This document shows, piece after piece, positions 27,071 through 35,327 of a stretch of 64,000 nucleotides of DNA. The stretch covers positions 1 through 64,000 of the forward strand of contig JAUEPE010000029.1 of assembly GCA_030403585.1 (NCBI GenBank). The letters run 5' to 3'. The notes under the pieces are model-generated. The model ran no database searches, was not told where the DNA came from, and saw nothing but the letters and a program-made list of their open reading frames with translations. Both the position numbers and the translations under genes were made by a program. Source of the stretch: Frankia sp. RB7. Lineage in GTDB: Bacteria > Pseudomonadota > Alphaproteobacteria > Rhizobiales > Xanthobacteraceae. The stretch's first letter is position 1, and each line of letters starts with the position of its first letter.

Positions 27071-27649
27071 CTACTTCGCCTTGGCCTGAAGCGGCTTCGG
27101 CGGAGGCACTTGTGCCCATTCCTTGTCGGCACAGGGACCATTGAGATCGCCGGTAAGACCAATGAGCTGGCCGGGTTGGGCGTCGAGGGTCTGCTGCCAC
27201 GTCTGGGTCTGGCACAACAGCTTGATCAAGCATCCCTTGAGCTTGCGGCGGTCGGCGGATTCGCGCCACAGCGAGACCGAATAGAACTTGCCGTCCTCGG
27301 CGTTATAGATGTCGCCGGCGAACCGGCCCTCGGGCGTTGCCTGCAGGCCCATGATCAGCTGCTGGCCCAGCAGCGCGCGGGCACGCTTGTCGGGGTCCGG
27401 ATTTTCCTTGTCGCGAAGAGACTGCCCGCGATTGTCGGCCGGTTCCTTCATCCAGACGATGAAGCCGCAGATGCGGTCGCGCGAGGGGCCGCAGCGCTCG
27501 AGCCTGATGCGCGCGCGTCCGTCTTCGACGAGCCAGGTGCCGCTGGGATCATTGGGCGTGACGGCGCCGGCGCGGCCGCCGAGCACCATCATCACGACGG
27601 TGATGGCGACGCGCAGCACGAAGCGAAGGAGGAGATTCATCAGCGGCAC
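27071..27649 (-). CDS. DUF2147 exported protein
   Basis: 192 residues, signal peptide or N-terminal anchor LLLRFVLRVAITVVMMVLGGRAGA. The body has the DUF2147 features: 'PSGTWLVEDGRARIRLERC', 'ICGFIVWMKEP', 'PEGRFAGDIYNAEDGKFYSV', 'KGCLIKLLCQTQTW'. Members are small periplasmic beta-barrel proteins of unknown role. It starts 23 bases after the DUF3313 lipoprotein gene ends, so both are probably driven from the TetR-type promoter near 28500. Confidence 0.85.
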   Translation of the reverse strand: MPLMNLLLRFVLRVAITVVMMVLGGRAGAVTPNDPSGTWLVEDGRARIRLERCGPSRDRICGFIVWMKEPADNRGQSLRDKENPDPDKRARALLGQQLIMGLQATPEGRFAGDIYNAEDGKFYSVSLWRESADRRKLKGCLIKLLCQTQTWQQTLDAQPGQLIGLTGDLNGPCADKEWAQVPPPKPLQAKAK

Positions 27650-27672
27650 CTTTCGTTGATTGGGTTGCGGCG

Positions 27673-28335
27673 TCAGTTCAATTGCGCCATCAGCGCGTCG
27701 GCGCCCTCGTCGACGCCGGCATTGGCCGCCGCGAGCGCGCCGACACTCGCCTTGATGTCGTAGGCGCCGGGGTATTGCTTGGTGACGTAGGCGCTGATCA
27801 GACGCGAGGTCCCGGCGTCAAAGATCTCGACGCCATAGATGACCGATCCGGTCATCATGCCCTCGCCGTCGCGTGCCGCCTGCACGCCGTTGTAGACCGC
27901 GCCGGCCATGTCGAAGCGGGAGAGCGTGCCGAGCACCGGCGTGTTGGTGACCGCGCCGGTGAGCGTCAGCCTGATCCGCAGGGTGTTCGGCGCGCGCTCG
28001 CGCACCAGCATGAGGCGGCCGTGCAGTCGCTCGGCGAAGCGGGTCTGCATGTAGGCGGCGAGCGTCGCCTTGTCTTGGTCGGACATGTCGCCGAACTGAT
28101 GATCCTTGCCGCGATAGACCACGACGGGTTCGAGGATCACTTTGTTATAGGCGCGCCAGTCGACCGGCGTAGAATAGCGATAGGGCACGCGGCCAGAAGC
28201 GTCCGACTTGTCGGGCGCCATGTAGGCGGACGACGCCATCTCCGAATAGGGCACGGGCGCGACCGAGGCGCAGCCGGTCACGGCCGCACCAAGCATCAAC
28301 GTTCCCAGACCGCGCAGGGCGATCGAGCAATCCAT
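27673..28335 (-). CDS. DUF3313 lipoprotein
   Basis: 220 residues. Lipoprotein signal with lipobox ending 'AAVTGC' (Cys about 22), so it is anchored to a membrane leaflet of the periplasm. The body contains 'DWRAYNKVILEPVVVY', 'YMQTRFAERLHGRL', 'LRIRLTLTGAVTNTP' and an 'ISAYVTKQYPGAYD' end, matching DUF3313 proteins found in many Gram-negatives, function unknown. It lies downstream of the TetR gene; 254 bases of control sequence separate them and contain a strong promoter with an embedded palindrome. Confidence 0.84.
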   Translation of the reverse strand: MDCSIALRGLGTLMLGAAVTGCASVAPVPYSEMASSAYMAPDKSDASGRVPYRYSTPVDWRAYNKVILEPVVVYRGKDHQFGDMSDQDKATLAAYMQTRFAERLHGRLMLVRERAPNTLRIRLTLTGAVTNTPVLGTLSRFDMAGAVYNGVQAARDGEGMMTGSVIYGVEIFDAGTSRLISAYVTKQYPGAYDIKASVGALAAANAGVDEGADALMAQLN

Positions 28336-28480
28336 TCCAGAAACTCCTCTTGCGGCTTCTCGAAAGGCAGTGGCGGCCGCAACCGCGTGTGGGAGCAGAC
28401 GCGGCTGCGACCTTCACCTTTGCCAACCCAAGGCATCGTCCGGGCCAATTCAGAAGCCTTGGGTCGCCTCAGTGTTTCCG

Positions 28481-28509
28481 TTTATAAAACCGACCAGTTG
28501 GTTTGTAAA
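28481..28509 (-). promoter_or_regulatory. Predicted sigma-70 promoter with a TetR-type operator in the spacer
   Basis: On the minus strand: -35 TTTACA (28504-28509), 17-base spacer, -10 TATAAA (28481-28486). The spacer is nearly all a palindrome, AAACC-GACCAGTT-GGTTT at 28487-28504 (7 of 9 half-site positions symmetric). It points at the DUF3313 gene and the TetR gene lies next to it. A second imperfect palindrome, GTGCCAAGACG-G-CGTCCTGGCAC (28510-28532, 10 of 11), abuts the -35 side; it could be a second operator or a terminator of tetR. Confidence 0.7.
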
Positions 28510-28588
28510 GTGCCAAGACGGCGTCCTGGCACATTTGGCCGCAGGCGCGACTTTGGGCAGCGGTCAGCAGGAATATGTTAACGATGAA

Positions 28589-29227
28589 TCAGACGCGCTT
28601 GCGCGGAGTCGCGGCCTTTGCCGCAGAAGCCGAAGCAGATTTGGCGGGGCGCGTTGCGGCTGGATGTTCGAGACCGCTCCACTGCTTGTCGTCAAGCAGA
28701 CGCGCGAACAGGCGATCATGCTCGGCCTTGCTCAGCGGAGACATGCCGAACAGGCCGCTCAGCAACAGGCCTCTCGCAGCGGCCCAACGCAACAACGCCA
28801 GATCCGGATCGGCGGCCTCGGCCTTGATGGCCGCGACCCGCCTCATCTCGCGGTCGCGCGGCAGAGACATCAGACCGGGGTTCTCGACCATGGCGGCAAC
28901 CAGCGCCAGTGCAGCCGAATTCGGCGCGCTTGCGGCTTCGCGCACCGTGGCGAGCTGAGTGGCGAGCTCGGGATTCGCGGAAGTTGCGCTCACCTTCGCC
29001 TGATAGCTGTTCGAAAACTGCTCGAAATGGGCCATCTGCCGCTCCAGCAGCGCCTTCAGCACCGCTTCCTTGGTGCGGAACTGGTGCATCACGCCGCCCT
29101 TGCTCAGGCCGCTCTCGCGCGCGATCGCATCGAGCGTCAGCCGGCCGGGTCCGTCGCGCGCGATGATCGCGATGGCCGCCTCGAGCGCAGCGTTGCGGGA
29201 TCGTTCGGAGCGTGTGGCGTTGTCCAT
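28589..29227 (-). CDS. TetR-family transcriptional regulator
   Basis: 212 residues from the ATG at 29227 (GGAG upstream); an ATG at 29254 is in frame but would overlap the palindrome near 29240. The N-terminal DNA-binding part reads 'ALEAAIAIIARDGPGRLTLD' then 'AIARESGLSKGGVMHQFRTK', a standard TetR helix-turn-helix; residues 80-200 are the helical ligand domain. The last 15 or so residues are basic and Ala-rich. Downstream on its strand are the DUF3313 and DUF2147 genes, the likely regulon members. Confidence 0.88.
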   Translation of the reverse strand: MDNATRSERSRNAALEAAIAIIARDGPGRLTLDAIARESGLSKGGVMHQFRTKEAVLKALLERQMAHFEQFSNSYQAKVSATSANPELATQLATVREAASAPNSAALALVAAMVENPGLMSLPRDREMRRVAAIKAEAADPDLALLRWAAARGLLLSGLFGMSPLSKAEHDRLFARLLDDKQWSGLEHPAATRPAKSASASAAKAATPRKRV

Positions 29228-29233
29228 GGCCGA

Positions 29234-29250
29234 CTTGTCTCCATGACAAG
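29234..29250. promoter_or_regulatory. Inverted repeat just upstream of tetR
   Basis: CTTGTC (29234-29239), TCCAT, GACAAG (29245-29250), perfect 6-bp arms, ending 7 bases from the tetR start and about 195 bases from the start of the divergent transporter gene at 29444. It is distinct in sequence from the palindrome in the DUF3313 promoter, so it is only a weak candidate for tetR autoregulation. Confidence 0.3.
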
Positions 29251-29443
29251 ACAATGAATCAAGTGAAAACAGGACGCGCTGTACATTTTTTGTGCGAACA
29301 CTGTCGAGACTTTCATCTTGCGGCGCCGAACGGGACTATGTGAGCTTCGGTGGTGGATGGGGACTGGGATGGGCCGGCCGTGGCTTCGCGCGCGAAGACG
29401 TTGCGAAGCGCTTACGGCCGGTCTTGCTTGAGAAAGATACGAC

Positions 29444-30994
29444 ATGTCGAAACGAGTGTTGCTTGGTCTCCTGCTGGCTTGCGGGCTTACGGCCTCGGCG
29501 CTGGCGCAAGAGCCCAAAATGGGTGGCGTGATCAATGCCGTGATCCAGCCCGAACCACCCGGCCTGATGCTTGCGATGATCCAGAACGGTCCGACCCAGA
29601 TGGTGTCGGGCAACATCTTCGAAGGCCTGCTGCGCTACAGCCCCAAGCTCGAGCCGCAACCGGAGCTCGCCGAGAGCTGGAGCGTGAGCGAGGACGCCAA
29701 GACCTACACTTTCAAGCTCAGGAAGGGCGTCACCTGGCATGACGGCAAGCCCTTCACCGCGGCCGACGTGTTGTTCTCGATCGAGATGCTGAAGCAGACG
29801 CATGCGCGCGCCCGCGCCAACCTCGTGCAGGTCGACAAGGTCGAGGCGCCCGACGACTACACCGTGGTGTTCACGCTGAAGCAGCCGTTCGGCCCGTTCC
29901 TCGGCATCTTCGAGGTCGGCTCGATGCCGATGGTGCCGAAACATCTCTATGAAGGCACCGACTGGAAGACCAATCCCTACAACAACGCGCCGGTCGGCAC
30001 CGGCCCCTTCATGTTCAAGGAATGGCAGAAGGGCTCGTTTATTCGGCTGGTCAAGAACCCGAACTATTACGAGAAGGGCAAGCCCTATATCGACGAGATC
30101 TACTGGCAGATCATCCCCGACGCCGCCGCGCGTTCGGTGGCCTACGAAACCGGCAAGGTCGACGTGCTGCCCGGCGGCTCGGTCGAGAACTTCGACGTTC
30201 CGCGGCTGTCCAAGCTGAAGGACACCTGCGTCACCGGCGCGGGCTGGGAGTTCTTCTCGCCACTGGCCTGGCTGTGGCTGAACAACCGCCAGGGGCCGCT
30301 GGCCGACAAGCGGGTGCGGCAGGCGATCATGTACGCGATCGACCGCGATTTCGCCAAGGACGTGATCTGGAACGGGCTCGGCAAGGTCGCAACCGGTCCC
30401 TCGGCTTCGACCATCAAATACTACACCGACGACGTGCCGAAATACGCTTACAACCCGGCCAAGGCCAAGGCGCTGCTGAAGGAAACCGGCTACAAGGGCG
30501 AGAAGATCCGCATCCTGCCGCTCGCCTATGGCGAGACCTGGCAGCGCTGGGGTGAAGCCGTGAAGCAGAACCTGATGGACGTCGGCATGAACATCGAGAC
30601 GATCTCGACCGACGTTGCCGGCGGCAACCAGAAGATTGGCGACTGGGACTACGATATCGCCTTCACCTATCTCTACCAGTACGGCGATCCCGCGCTCGGT
30701 GTCGGCCGCAACTACGTCTCCAGCGCCATCGCCAAGGGCCAAGTGTTCAACAATGTCGAGGGCTATTCCAACCCCGAAATCGACAAGCTGTTCGCCGACG
30801 GCGCGGTCGCAACGCCCGACTCCAAGCGCAAGGAGATCTACGACAAGGCGCAGAAGATCCTGGTCGAGGACGTGCCGGTGGCCTGGATGCTCGAGCTGCA
30901 ATTCCCGACCATCATGCGCTGCAAGGTCAAGAATCTGATCACCACCGGGATCGGGGTCAATGACGGCTTCAAGGACGCATGGCTCGACAAATGA
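29444..30994 (+). CDS. ABC transporter substrate-binding protein (dipeptide/oligopeptide/nickel family)
   Basis: 516 residues, SBP_bac_5 family. Signal peptide to about residue 22 (LLGLLLACGLTASALAQ). 'PQPELAESWSVSEDAKTYTF' and 'KLRKGVTWHDGKPFTAADVL' are the family signature near residues 65-110, and 'DKRVRQAIMYAIDRDFAKDV' lies in the second lobe. It is the periplasmic receptor of a four-gene importer; the permeases and the fused ATPase follow on the same strand. A 266-base gap with a large inverted repeat separates it from the first permease, so a higher mRNA level for this gene is plausible. Confidence 0.92.
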   Translation: MSKRVLLGLLLACGLTASALAQEPKMGGVINAVIQPEPPGLMLAMIQNGPTQMVSGNIFEGLLRYSPKLEPQPELAESWSVSEDAKTYTFKLRKGVTWHDGKPFTAADVLFSIEMLKQTHARARANLVQVDKVEAPDDYTVVFTLKQPFGPFLGIFEVGSMPMVPKHLYEGTDWKTNPYNNAPVGTGPFMFKEWQKGSFIRLVKNPNYYEKGKPYIDEIYWQIIPDAAARSVAYETGKVDVLPGGSVENFDVPRLSKLKDTCVTGAGWEFFSPLAWLWLNNRQGPLADKRVRQAIMYAIDRDFAKDVIWNGLGKVATGPSASTIKYYTDDVPKYAYNPAKAKALLKETGYKGEKIRILPLAYGETWQRWGEAVKQNLMDVGMNIETISTDVAGGNQKIGDWDYDIAFTYLYQYGDPALGVGRNYVSSAIAKGQVFNNVEGYSNPEIDKLFADGAVATPDSKRKEIYDKAQKILVEDVPVAWMLELQFPTIMRCKVKNLITTGIGVNDGFKDAWLDK

Positions 30995-31066
30995 CGGCGC
31001 TTCGCGTCTGATCTTTCTGCTATGGCTTTCGCCAAATGATCTCTGATCGAGCCGCAAACTCGCTGC

Positions 31067-31211
31067 ACCTCTCCCGCTTGCGGGGGAGGTCGACGCGCGA
31101 CGGGCGATGCGAAGAATCGTCCCTAGCGCGGCGGGTGGGGGCTCTCTCCACTCGAAGACCCCCACTGCGGAAGCACCCCCACCCCAACCCTCCCCCGCAA
31201 ACGGGAGAGGG
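31067..31211. repeat. Large palindromic intergenic element (CTCCCCGC family)
   Basis: Left arm ACCTCTCCCGC-TTG-CGGGGGAGGT (31067-31090) and right arm CCCTCCCCCGCAAACGGGAGAGGG (31188-31211) are each self-complementary and also complementary to each other. The middle has 'GACGCGCGACGGGCGATGCG' and a CCCCCACCCCAACCC tract. It lies between the receptor and permease genes of one transporter operon and would fold strongly in the transcript. It is a relative of 41488-41622. Confidence 0.7.
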
Positions 31212-31260
31212 GGCGCACCACCGTCGCGGTGGCACTCAAGTCAAACAAGCGTCGCTCTAA

Positions 31261-32232
31261 ATGCTCTCCTTCGTCGCCCAGCGCGTCGTGAAGGGCGTGA
31301 TCGTCCTGCTCGCGATCGTCGTCCTCAATTTCTTCCTGATCCGGCTTGCGCCCGGCGATCCCGCTGTCGTGATGGCGGGCGAGGCCGGCGCCAGCGATCA
31401 AGTCTTCGTCCAGCAGCTCCGGGAAAAGTTCGGCCTCGACAAGCCGCTGCCCGAGCAGCTGTTCATCTACGTCAAGGGCATCGCGACCCTCGACCTCGGC
31501 TTCTCCTTCCGCCAGCAGGCGCCGGTGTCGAAGCTGATCATGGAGCGCCTGCCGGCGACGCTGCTATTGACGCTGACGGCGTTCGCGATCTCGCTCGTGC
31601 TCGGCGTCCTGTTCGGCACTTTCGCCGCCCGTTTCGCCGGGACCTTACTCGACACAGCCATCACGATCTTCGCGTTGATCTTTTACGCCATGCCGATCTT
31701 CTGGGTGGCGCTGATGGGAATCCTGCTGTTCTCGGTCACGGTCGACTGGCTGCCGAGCTTCGGTTACGAGACGGTCGGCGCCAATTTCACCGGCTTTGCC
31801 CATGTGATCGACGTCGCAAAGCACCTGATCATGCCGGCGATGACGCTCGGCCTGTTCTTCATGGCGACCTACACCCGCATGACGCGTGCCTCGATGCTGG
31901 AGGTGAAGCGGCTCGACTTCGTCAAGACCGCGCGCGCCAAGGGGCTTTCCGACGGAGTGATCCAACGCCGCCATGTGCTGCGCAACGCGCTGCTCCCCGT
32001 CGTCACGCTCGCCGGCGTCCATGCCGGCACGCTGATCGGCGGCGCCGTCATCACCGAGACCGTGTTTGCCTGGCCCGGCATTGGGCGTCTGATGTACGAC
32101 GCGCTGCTGCAGCGTGACTACAATCTGCTCCTCGGCGTCTTCGTGACATGCTCGATCATGGTGCTGATCTTCAACCTCATCACCGACCTCGTCTATCGCC
32201 TGGTCGACCCACGCATCGAATTCGCCGCATGA
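31261..32232 (+). CDS. Dipeptide-type ABC transporter permease (DppB family)
   Basis: 323 residues with six membrane helices; N-terminal 'MLSFVAQRVVKGVIVLLAIV' and 'FFLIRLAPGDPAVVMAGEAG' are hallmarks of DppB/OppB/NikB proteins. The coupling motif 'FVKTARAKGLSDGVIQRRHV' (the EAA-like loop) is intact. Its stop overlaps the next permease start by 4 bases. No clear ribosome site is visible immediately before the ATG, where the preceding palindrome ends. Confidence 0.92.
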   Translation: MLSFVAQRVVKGVIVLLAIVVLNFFLIRLAPGDPAVVMAGEAGASDQVFVQQLREKFGLDKPLPEQLFIYVKGIATLDLGFSFRQQAPVSKLIMERLPATLLLTLTAFAISLVLGVLFGTFAARFAGTLLDTAITIFALIFYAMPIFWVALMGILLFSVTVDWLPSFGYETVGANFTGFAHVIDVAKHLIMPAMTLGLFFMATYTRMTRASMLEVKRLDFVKTARAKGLSDGVIQRRHVLRNALLPVVTLAGVHAGTLIGGAVITETVFAWPGIGRLMYDALLQRDYNLLLGVFVTCSIMVLIFNLITDLVYRLVDPRIEFAA

Positions 32233-33068
32233 AACAGTTCTGGAAATCGATGCTGAGGAGTCCGAGTGGCGTCATCGGGCTGGTCATCCTTGTGCTTGCC
32301 ATCTCGATTGCGGTGTTCGGGCCGCTGTTGTTCCCGAACTCGCCATGGCGCATGGTGCAGCGGCCGTTCCTGCCGCCGTTCACGCTCTCGACCGTACCGC
32401 TCGGCACCGACGCACTCGGCCGCGACGTGTTCGCCGGCATGATCTTTGGCGCACGCGTCTCGCTGCTGGTCGGCCTCGTCTCGACGCTGGTCGCACTCGT
32501 CGTCGGCGTTCCCATCGGCGCCATGGCCGGCTATTTCGGCGGCAAGGTCGATGACGCCCTGATGCGCTTCACCGAATTCTTCCAGACCATTCCGAGTTTT
32601 GCGCTCGCGATCGTGCTGGTGGCGATCCTGCAGCCCTCGATCTATTCGATCGTGGCCTCGATCGCAGTGGTGAGCTGGCCGCCGGTCGCGCGCCTCGTCC
32701 GCGGCGAGGTGCTGTCGCTGCGGACGCGGGAATATGTCCAGGCTGCAGTGGTCACCGGACAGAGCAACACCTGGATCATCCTGCGCGAGATCCTGCCCAA
32801 CGCGCTGTCGCCGGTGATCGTGCTGGCCTCGCTGATGGTCGCGACCGCGATCCTGTTGGAATCCTCGCTGTCCTTTCTTGGGCTGGGCGATCCCAATCTG
32901 ATCTCCTGGGGTTACATGGTCGGCGCGGGCCGCACCGTGATCCGCCAGGCCTGGTGGATCACGGTGTTTCCCGGCGTCGCGATCCTGATCTCGGTGCTCG
33001 GGCTGAACCTGATCGGCGAAGGCCTCAACGACGCGCTCAATCCGCGCCTGTCGCGGGAAGGACGCTGA
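32229..33068 (+). CDS. Dipeptide-type ABC transporter permease (DppC family)
   Basis: 279 residues from the ATG overlapping the upstream stop (ATGA). 'HPFGTDALGRDVF'-type motif appears here as 'VPLGTDALGRDVFAGMIFGA', typical of DppC; 'YVQAAVVTGQSNTWIILREI' is the ATPase-coupling loop. Five or six membrane helices. It forms the transmembrane pair with the preceding gene. It is joined to the ATPase gene by an overlapping TGATG. Confidence 0.92.
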   Translation: MKQFWKSMLRSPSGVIGLVILVLAISIAVFGPLLFPNSPWRMVQRPFLPPFTLSTVPLGTDALGRDVFAGMIFGARVSLLVGLVSTLVALVVGVPIGAMAGYFGGKVDDALMRFTEFFQTIPSFALAIVLVAILQPSIYSIVASIAVVSWPPVARLVRGEVLSLRTREYVQAAVVTGQSNTWIILREILPNALSPVIVLASLMVATAILLESSLSFLGLGDPNLISWGYMVGAGRTVIRQAWWITVFPGVAILISVLGLNLIGEGLNDALNPRLSREGR

Positions 33069-34690
33069 TGATGACCGCCCCGCCCGCCGTCTCCATCAAG
33101 AACTTGCGGATCGCGCTGCCCGAGGGCGCCGAACGCCCCTTCGCCGTCGACGGCGTCTCGCTCGATTTGCGGCCCGGCAAAATCGTCTGCGTGGTCGGCG
33201 AATCCGGCTCCGGCAAGTCGATGTGCGCGCATGCGCTGATGGGCCTCTTGCCCGACACGGTGTCGGTCACGTCAGGGGAGATCCAGTTCGAAGGCCGCGA
33301 CCTGCTCAAGCTCGATGACGACGACTGGCGCGATTTGCGCGGCCGCCGGCTCGCGATGATCTTCCAGGAGCCGATGACCGCGCTCAATCCGTTGATGCGG
33401 ATCGGCGACCAGATGGCGGAGATGTTCGAGGCCCATGGCCTGCTCACGCCGGGGGAGCGGCGCGCCAAGGCGCTGTCGCTGGCGCGCGAGGTCGGCCTGC
33501 CCGACCCCGAACGTATCGTGCGCGCCTATCCGCACCAGCTCTCCGGCGGCCAGCGCCAGCGCGCCATGATCGCCATGGCGCTTGCGCTCGAGCCGGCCGT
33601 GCTGGTCGCCGACGAGCCGACCACCGCGCTCGACGTCACCACGCAGGCGCAGATCCTGAAACTGATCCGCAACCTCCAGCGCAACCGCAACATGGCGGTG
33701 ATGTTCATCACCCATGATTTTGGTGTGGTCGCGGACATCGCCGACCAGGTGGTGGTGCTCAGGCACGGCAAGGTCGTCGAGGAAGGTCCTGCCGCGACCG
33801 TCTTCAACGATCCGCAGCACGATTACACCAAGGCGCTGCTCGCCGCCGTGCCGACGATGCAGCCGCCGGCGCGCCAGCCGCTCGACGATCAGGCCAAGGC
33901 TGTCGAGGTGATCGGGCTCGACAAGACCTATGTCACGTCAGGCGGCTGGTTCCGCGAGGATCGCCGCGTCGATGCCGCGCGCGCGGTGAACTTCAATATC
34001 CTCAAGGGCGAGACGCTCGGCCTCGTTGGCGAGTCCGGCTCCGGCAAATCGTCGGTGGCGCGGCTGGTGATGCGGTTGATCGCGGCCGATCGCGGCACGG
34101 TGCGGATCGGCGACACCGATCTCACCTCACTTTCGGGCAAGGCGCTGCGCGCCGAGCGCCATCGCATCCAGATGATTTTTCAGGATCCGTTCGCCTCGCT
34201 CAATCCGCGACGCAAGGTCGGTCACATCATCGCCGACGGCCCGATCGCGGCCGGCATCGATCCGAAGGTCGCAGTCGAGCGCGCCCGCGACCTCCTCAAG
34301 ATGGTCGGCCTGGACGCCGGCGCGCTCGAGCGCTATCCGCATGAATTCTCCGGCGGCCAGCGCCAGCGCATCGGCATTGCGCGCGCGCTCGCGCTCGAAC
34401 CCGAGATCATCGTTGCCGACGAAGCCGTCTCCGCGCTCGATGTCTCCGTGCAGGCGCAGGTTCTCAGGTTGCTCGAAGATCTCAAGTCGCGCCTCCGCCT
34501 TTCGATGCTGTTCATCACCCACGATCTGCGCGTCGCAGCCCAGATCTGCGACCGCATCGCGGTGATGCAGCGTGGCGCCATCGTCGAGCTGAAGCCGACC
34601 GCTCAGCTCTTCGCCGCGCCGGAACATCCCTATACGCGCGAGTTGCTCGCGGCTGTGCCGGGACAGAAGGAACGTGCACCAGCGGCGTGA
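33068..34690 (+). CDS. Fused dipeptide-type ABC transporter ATP-binding protein (DppD-DppF fusion)
   Basis: 540 residues comprising two ABC ATPase domains, about 5-265 and 285-530. Domain 1: Walker A GESGSGKSM, signature LSGGQRQRAM, Walker B VLVADEPTTALDVTTQAQ. Domain 2: Walker A GESGSGKSS, signature FSGGQRQRIGIARAL, Walker B IIVADEAVSALDVSVQAQ (the usual 'DEPTSALD' reads DEAVSALD). Both halves carry an 'H' loop (FITHDFGV; FITHDLRV) and the dipeptide-family end motif near 'PYTRELLAAVP'. The start overlaps the permease stop. One protein thus replaces the usual DppD and DppF. Confidence 0.92.
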   Translation: MMTAPPAVSIKNLRIALPEGAERPFAVDGVSLDLRPGKIVCVVGESGSGKSMCAHALMGLLPDTVSVTSGEIQFEGRDLLKLDDDDWRDLRGRRLAMIFQEPMTALNPLMRIGDQMAEMFEAHGLLTPGERRAKALSLAREVGLPDPERIVRAYPHQLSGGQRQRAMIAMALALEPAVLVADEPTTALDVTTQAQILKLIRNLQRNRNMAVMFITHDFGVVADIADQVVVLRHGKVVEEGPAATVFNDPQHDYTKALLAAVPTMQPPARQPLDDQAKAVEVIGLDKTYVTSGGWFREDRRVDAARAVNFNILKGETLGLVGESGSGKSSVARLVMRLIAADRGTVRIGDTDLTSLSGKALRAERHRIQMIFQDPFASLNPRRKVGHIIADGPIAAGIDPKVAVERARDLLKMVGLDAGALERYPHEFSGGQRQRIGIARALALEPEIIVADEAVSALDVSVQAQVLRLLEDLKSRLRLSMLFITHDLRVAAQICDRIAVMQRGAIVELKPTAQLFAAPEHPYTRELLAAVPGQKERAPAA

Positions 34691-34860
34691 GGTCAGCGCA
34701 TCCCTCCGGTATCCCGTTCCGTCCTCGCGATGTCTCGGTCACGCGCTTTTTATCCCTCGTGACCGCCCGCACAACTGCAAACCCGAAGTCAGCGCCCCTA
34801 TATCCGGATGGAATGATTTCCATCATCTGATGGTGGATTGTGCGATCTTTGGAGGCCGAC

Positions 34861-35031
34861 ATGGGCCAGGTTATTCAGTTTGTTTCGAAATCCGAGCGCG
34901 AGCGCATTCGCCTGATCCAGGAAGCGCGCGCGATCTACGACAGCATTTTCCCGCCGGCTGATCCAGCCGGCGAGCGCCAGGACACGGCGATTAGCCGTGC
35001 GGCCGGCAGCGATGTGGGAAATCTGGCGTGA
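34861..35031 (+). CDS. Small conserved-looking hypothetical protein
   Basis: 56 residues, ATG preceded by TTTGGAGG seven bases away, a strong ribosome site. Charged N-terminal helix 'SKSERERIRLIQEARAIYDS' then a Pro-rich and acidic stretch. No signal peptide, no membrane segment, no recognised domain. It overlaps the next small gene by the GTGA at 35028-35031, so the two are probably co-translated. Confidence 0.6.
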   Translation: MGQVIQFVSKSERERIRLIQEARAIYDSIFPPADPAGERQDTAISRAAGSDVGNLA

Positions 35032-35237
35032 TCAAGATCATTGCAGTGCTCTGCAGTCTCTCGACTCCGGGAAATTGCCACGAGCAGATCGTCACCACCT
35101 CGGACTTCGCCGACGTCTCGATGCAGTCCTGCATGATGGGCGCACCGCGGCTTGCCGAATGGATGAACCAGCATCCGGCCGAACGGCTGGCGGGGTGGCG
35201 CTGCGTGATCGGCCAGCAGGGCCGCCGGGGCGCCTAG
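35028..35237 (+). CDS. Small hypothetical protein with GTG start
   Basis: 69 residues, beginning 'MIKIIAVLCSLSTPGNCHEQ', a short hydrophobic stretch with Cys at 9 and 17 and two more Cys at 35 and 59 (SCMMGAP; WRCVIGQQ). Overlap with the preceding 56-residue gene and the compact Cys pattern suggest a real small protein. Its function and export are undetermined; the hydrophobic segment is too short for a clear signal peptide. Confidence 0.5.
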   Translation: MIKIIAVLCSLSTPGNCHEQIVTTSDFADVSMQSCMMGAPRLAEWMNQHPAERLAGWRCVIGQQGRRGA

Positions 35238-35285
35238 CGCCGCCCGCGGTCTTGACCGGGCAACGCATCCTTCGGAAGATTGAAA

Positions 35286-35308
35286 ATGCCCGCATCAAGT
35301 CCGGGCAT
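35286..35308. repeat. Short ATGCCCG palindrome
   Basis: ATGCCCG (35286-35292), 9 bases, CGGGCAT (35302-35308). It is the core of an intergenic repeat type seen in many Bradyrhizobium-like genomes and lies just before the thioesterase start at 35328; the in-frame codons upstream of that start therefore come from repeat DNA. Confidence 0.45.
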
Positions 35309-35327
35309 GACGATGTGGGGGCGAGCG

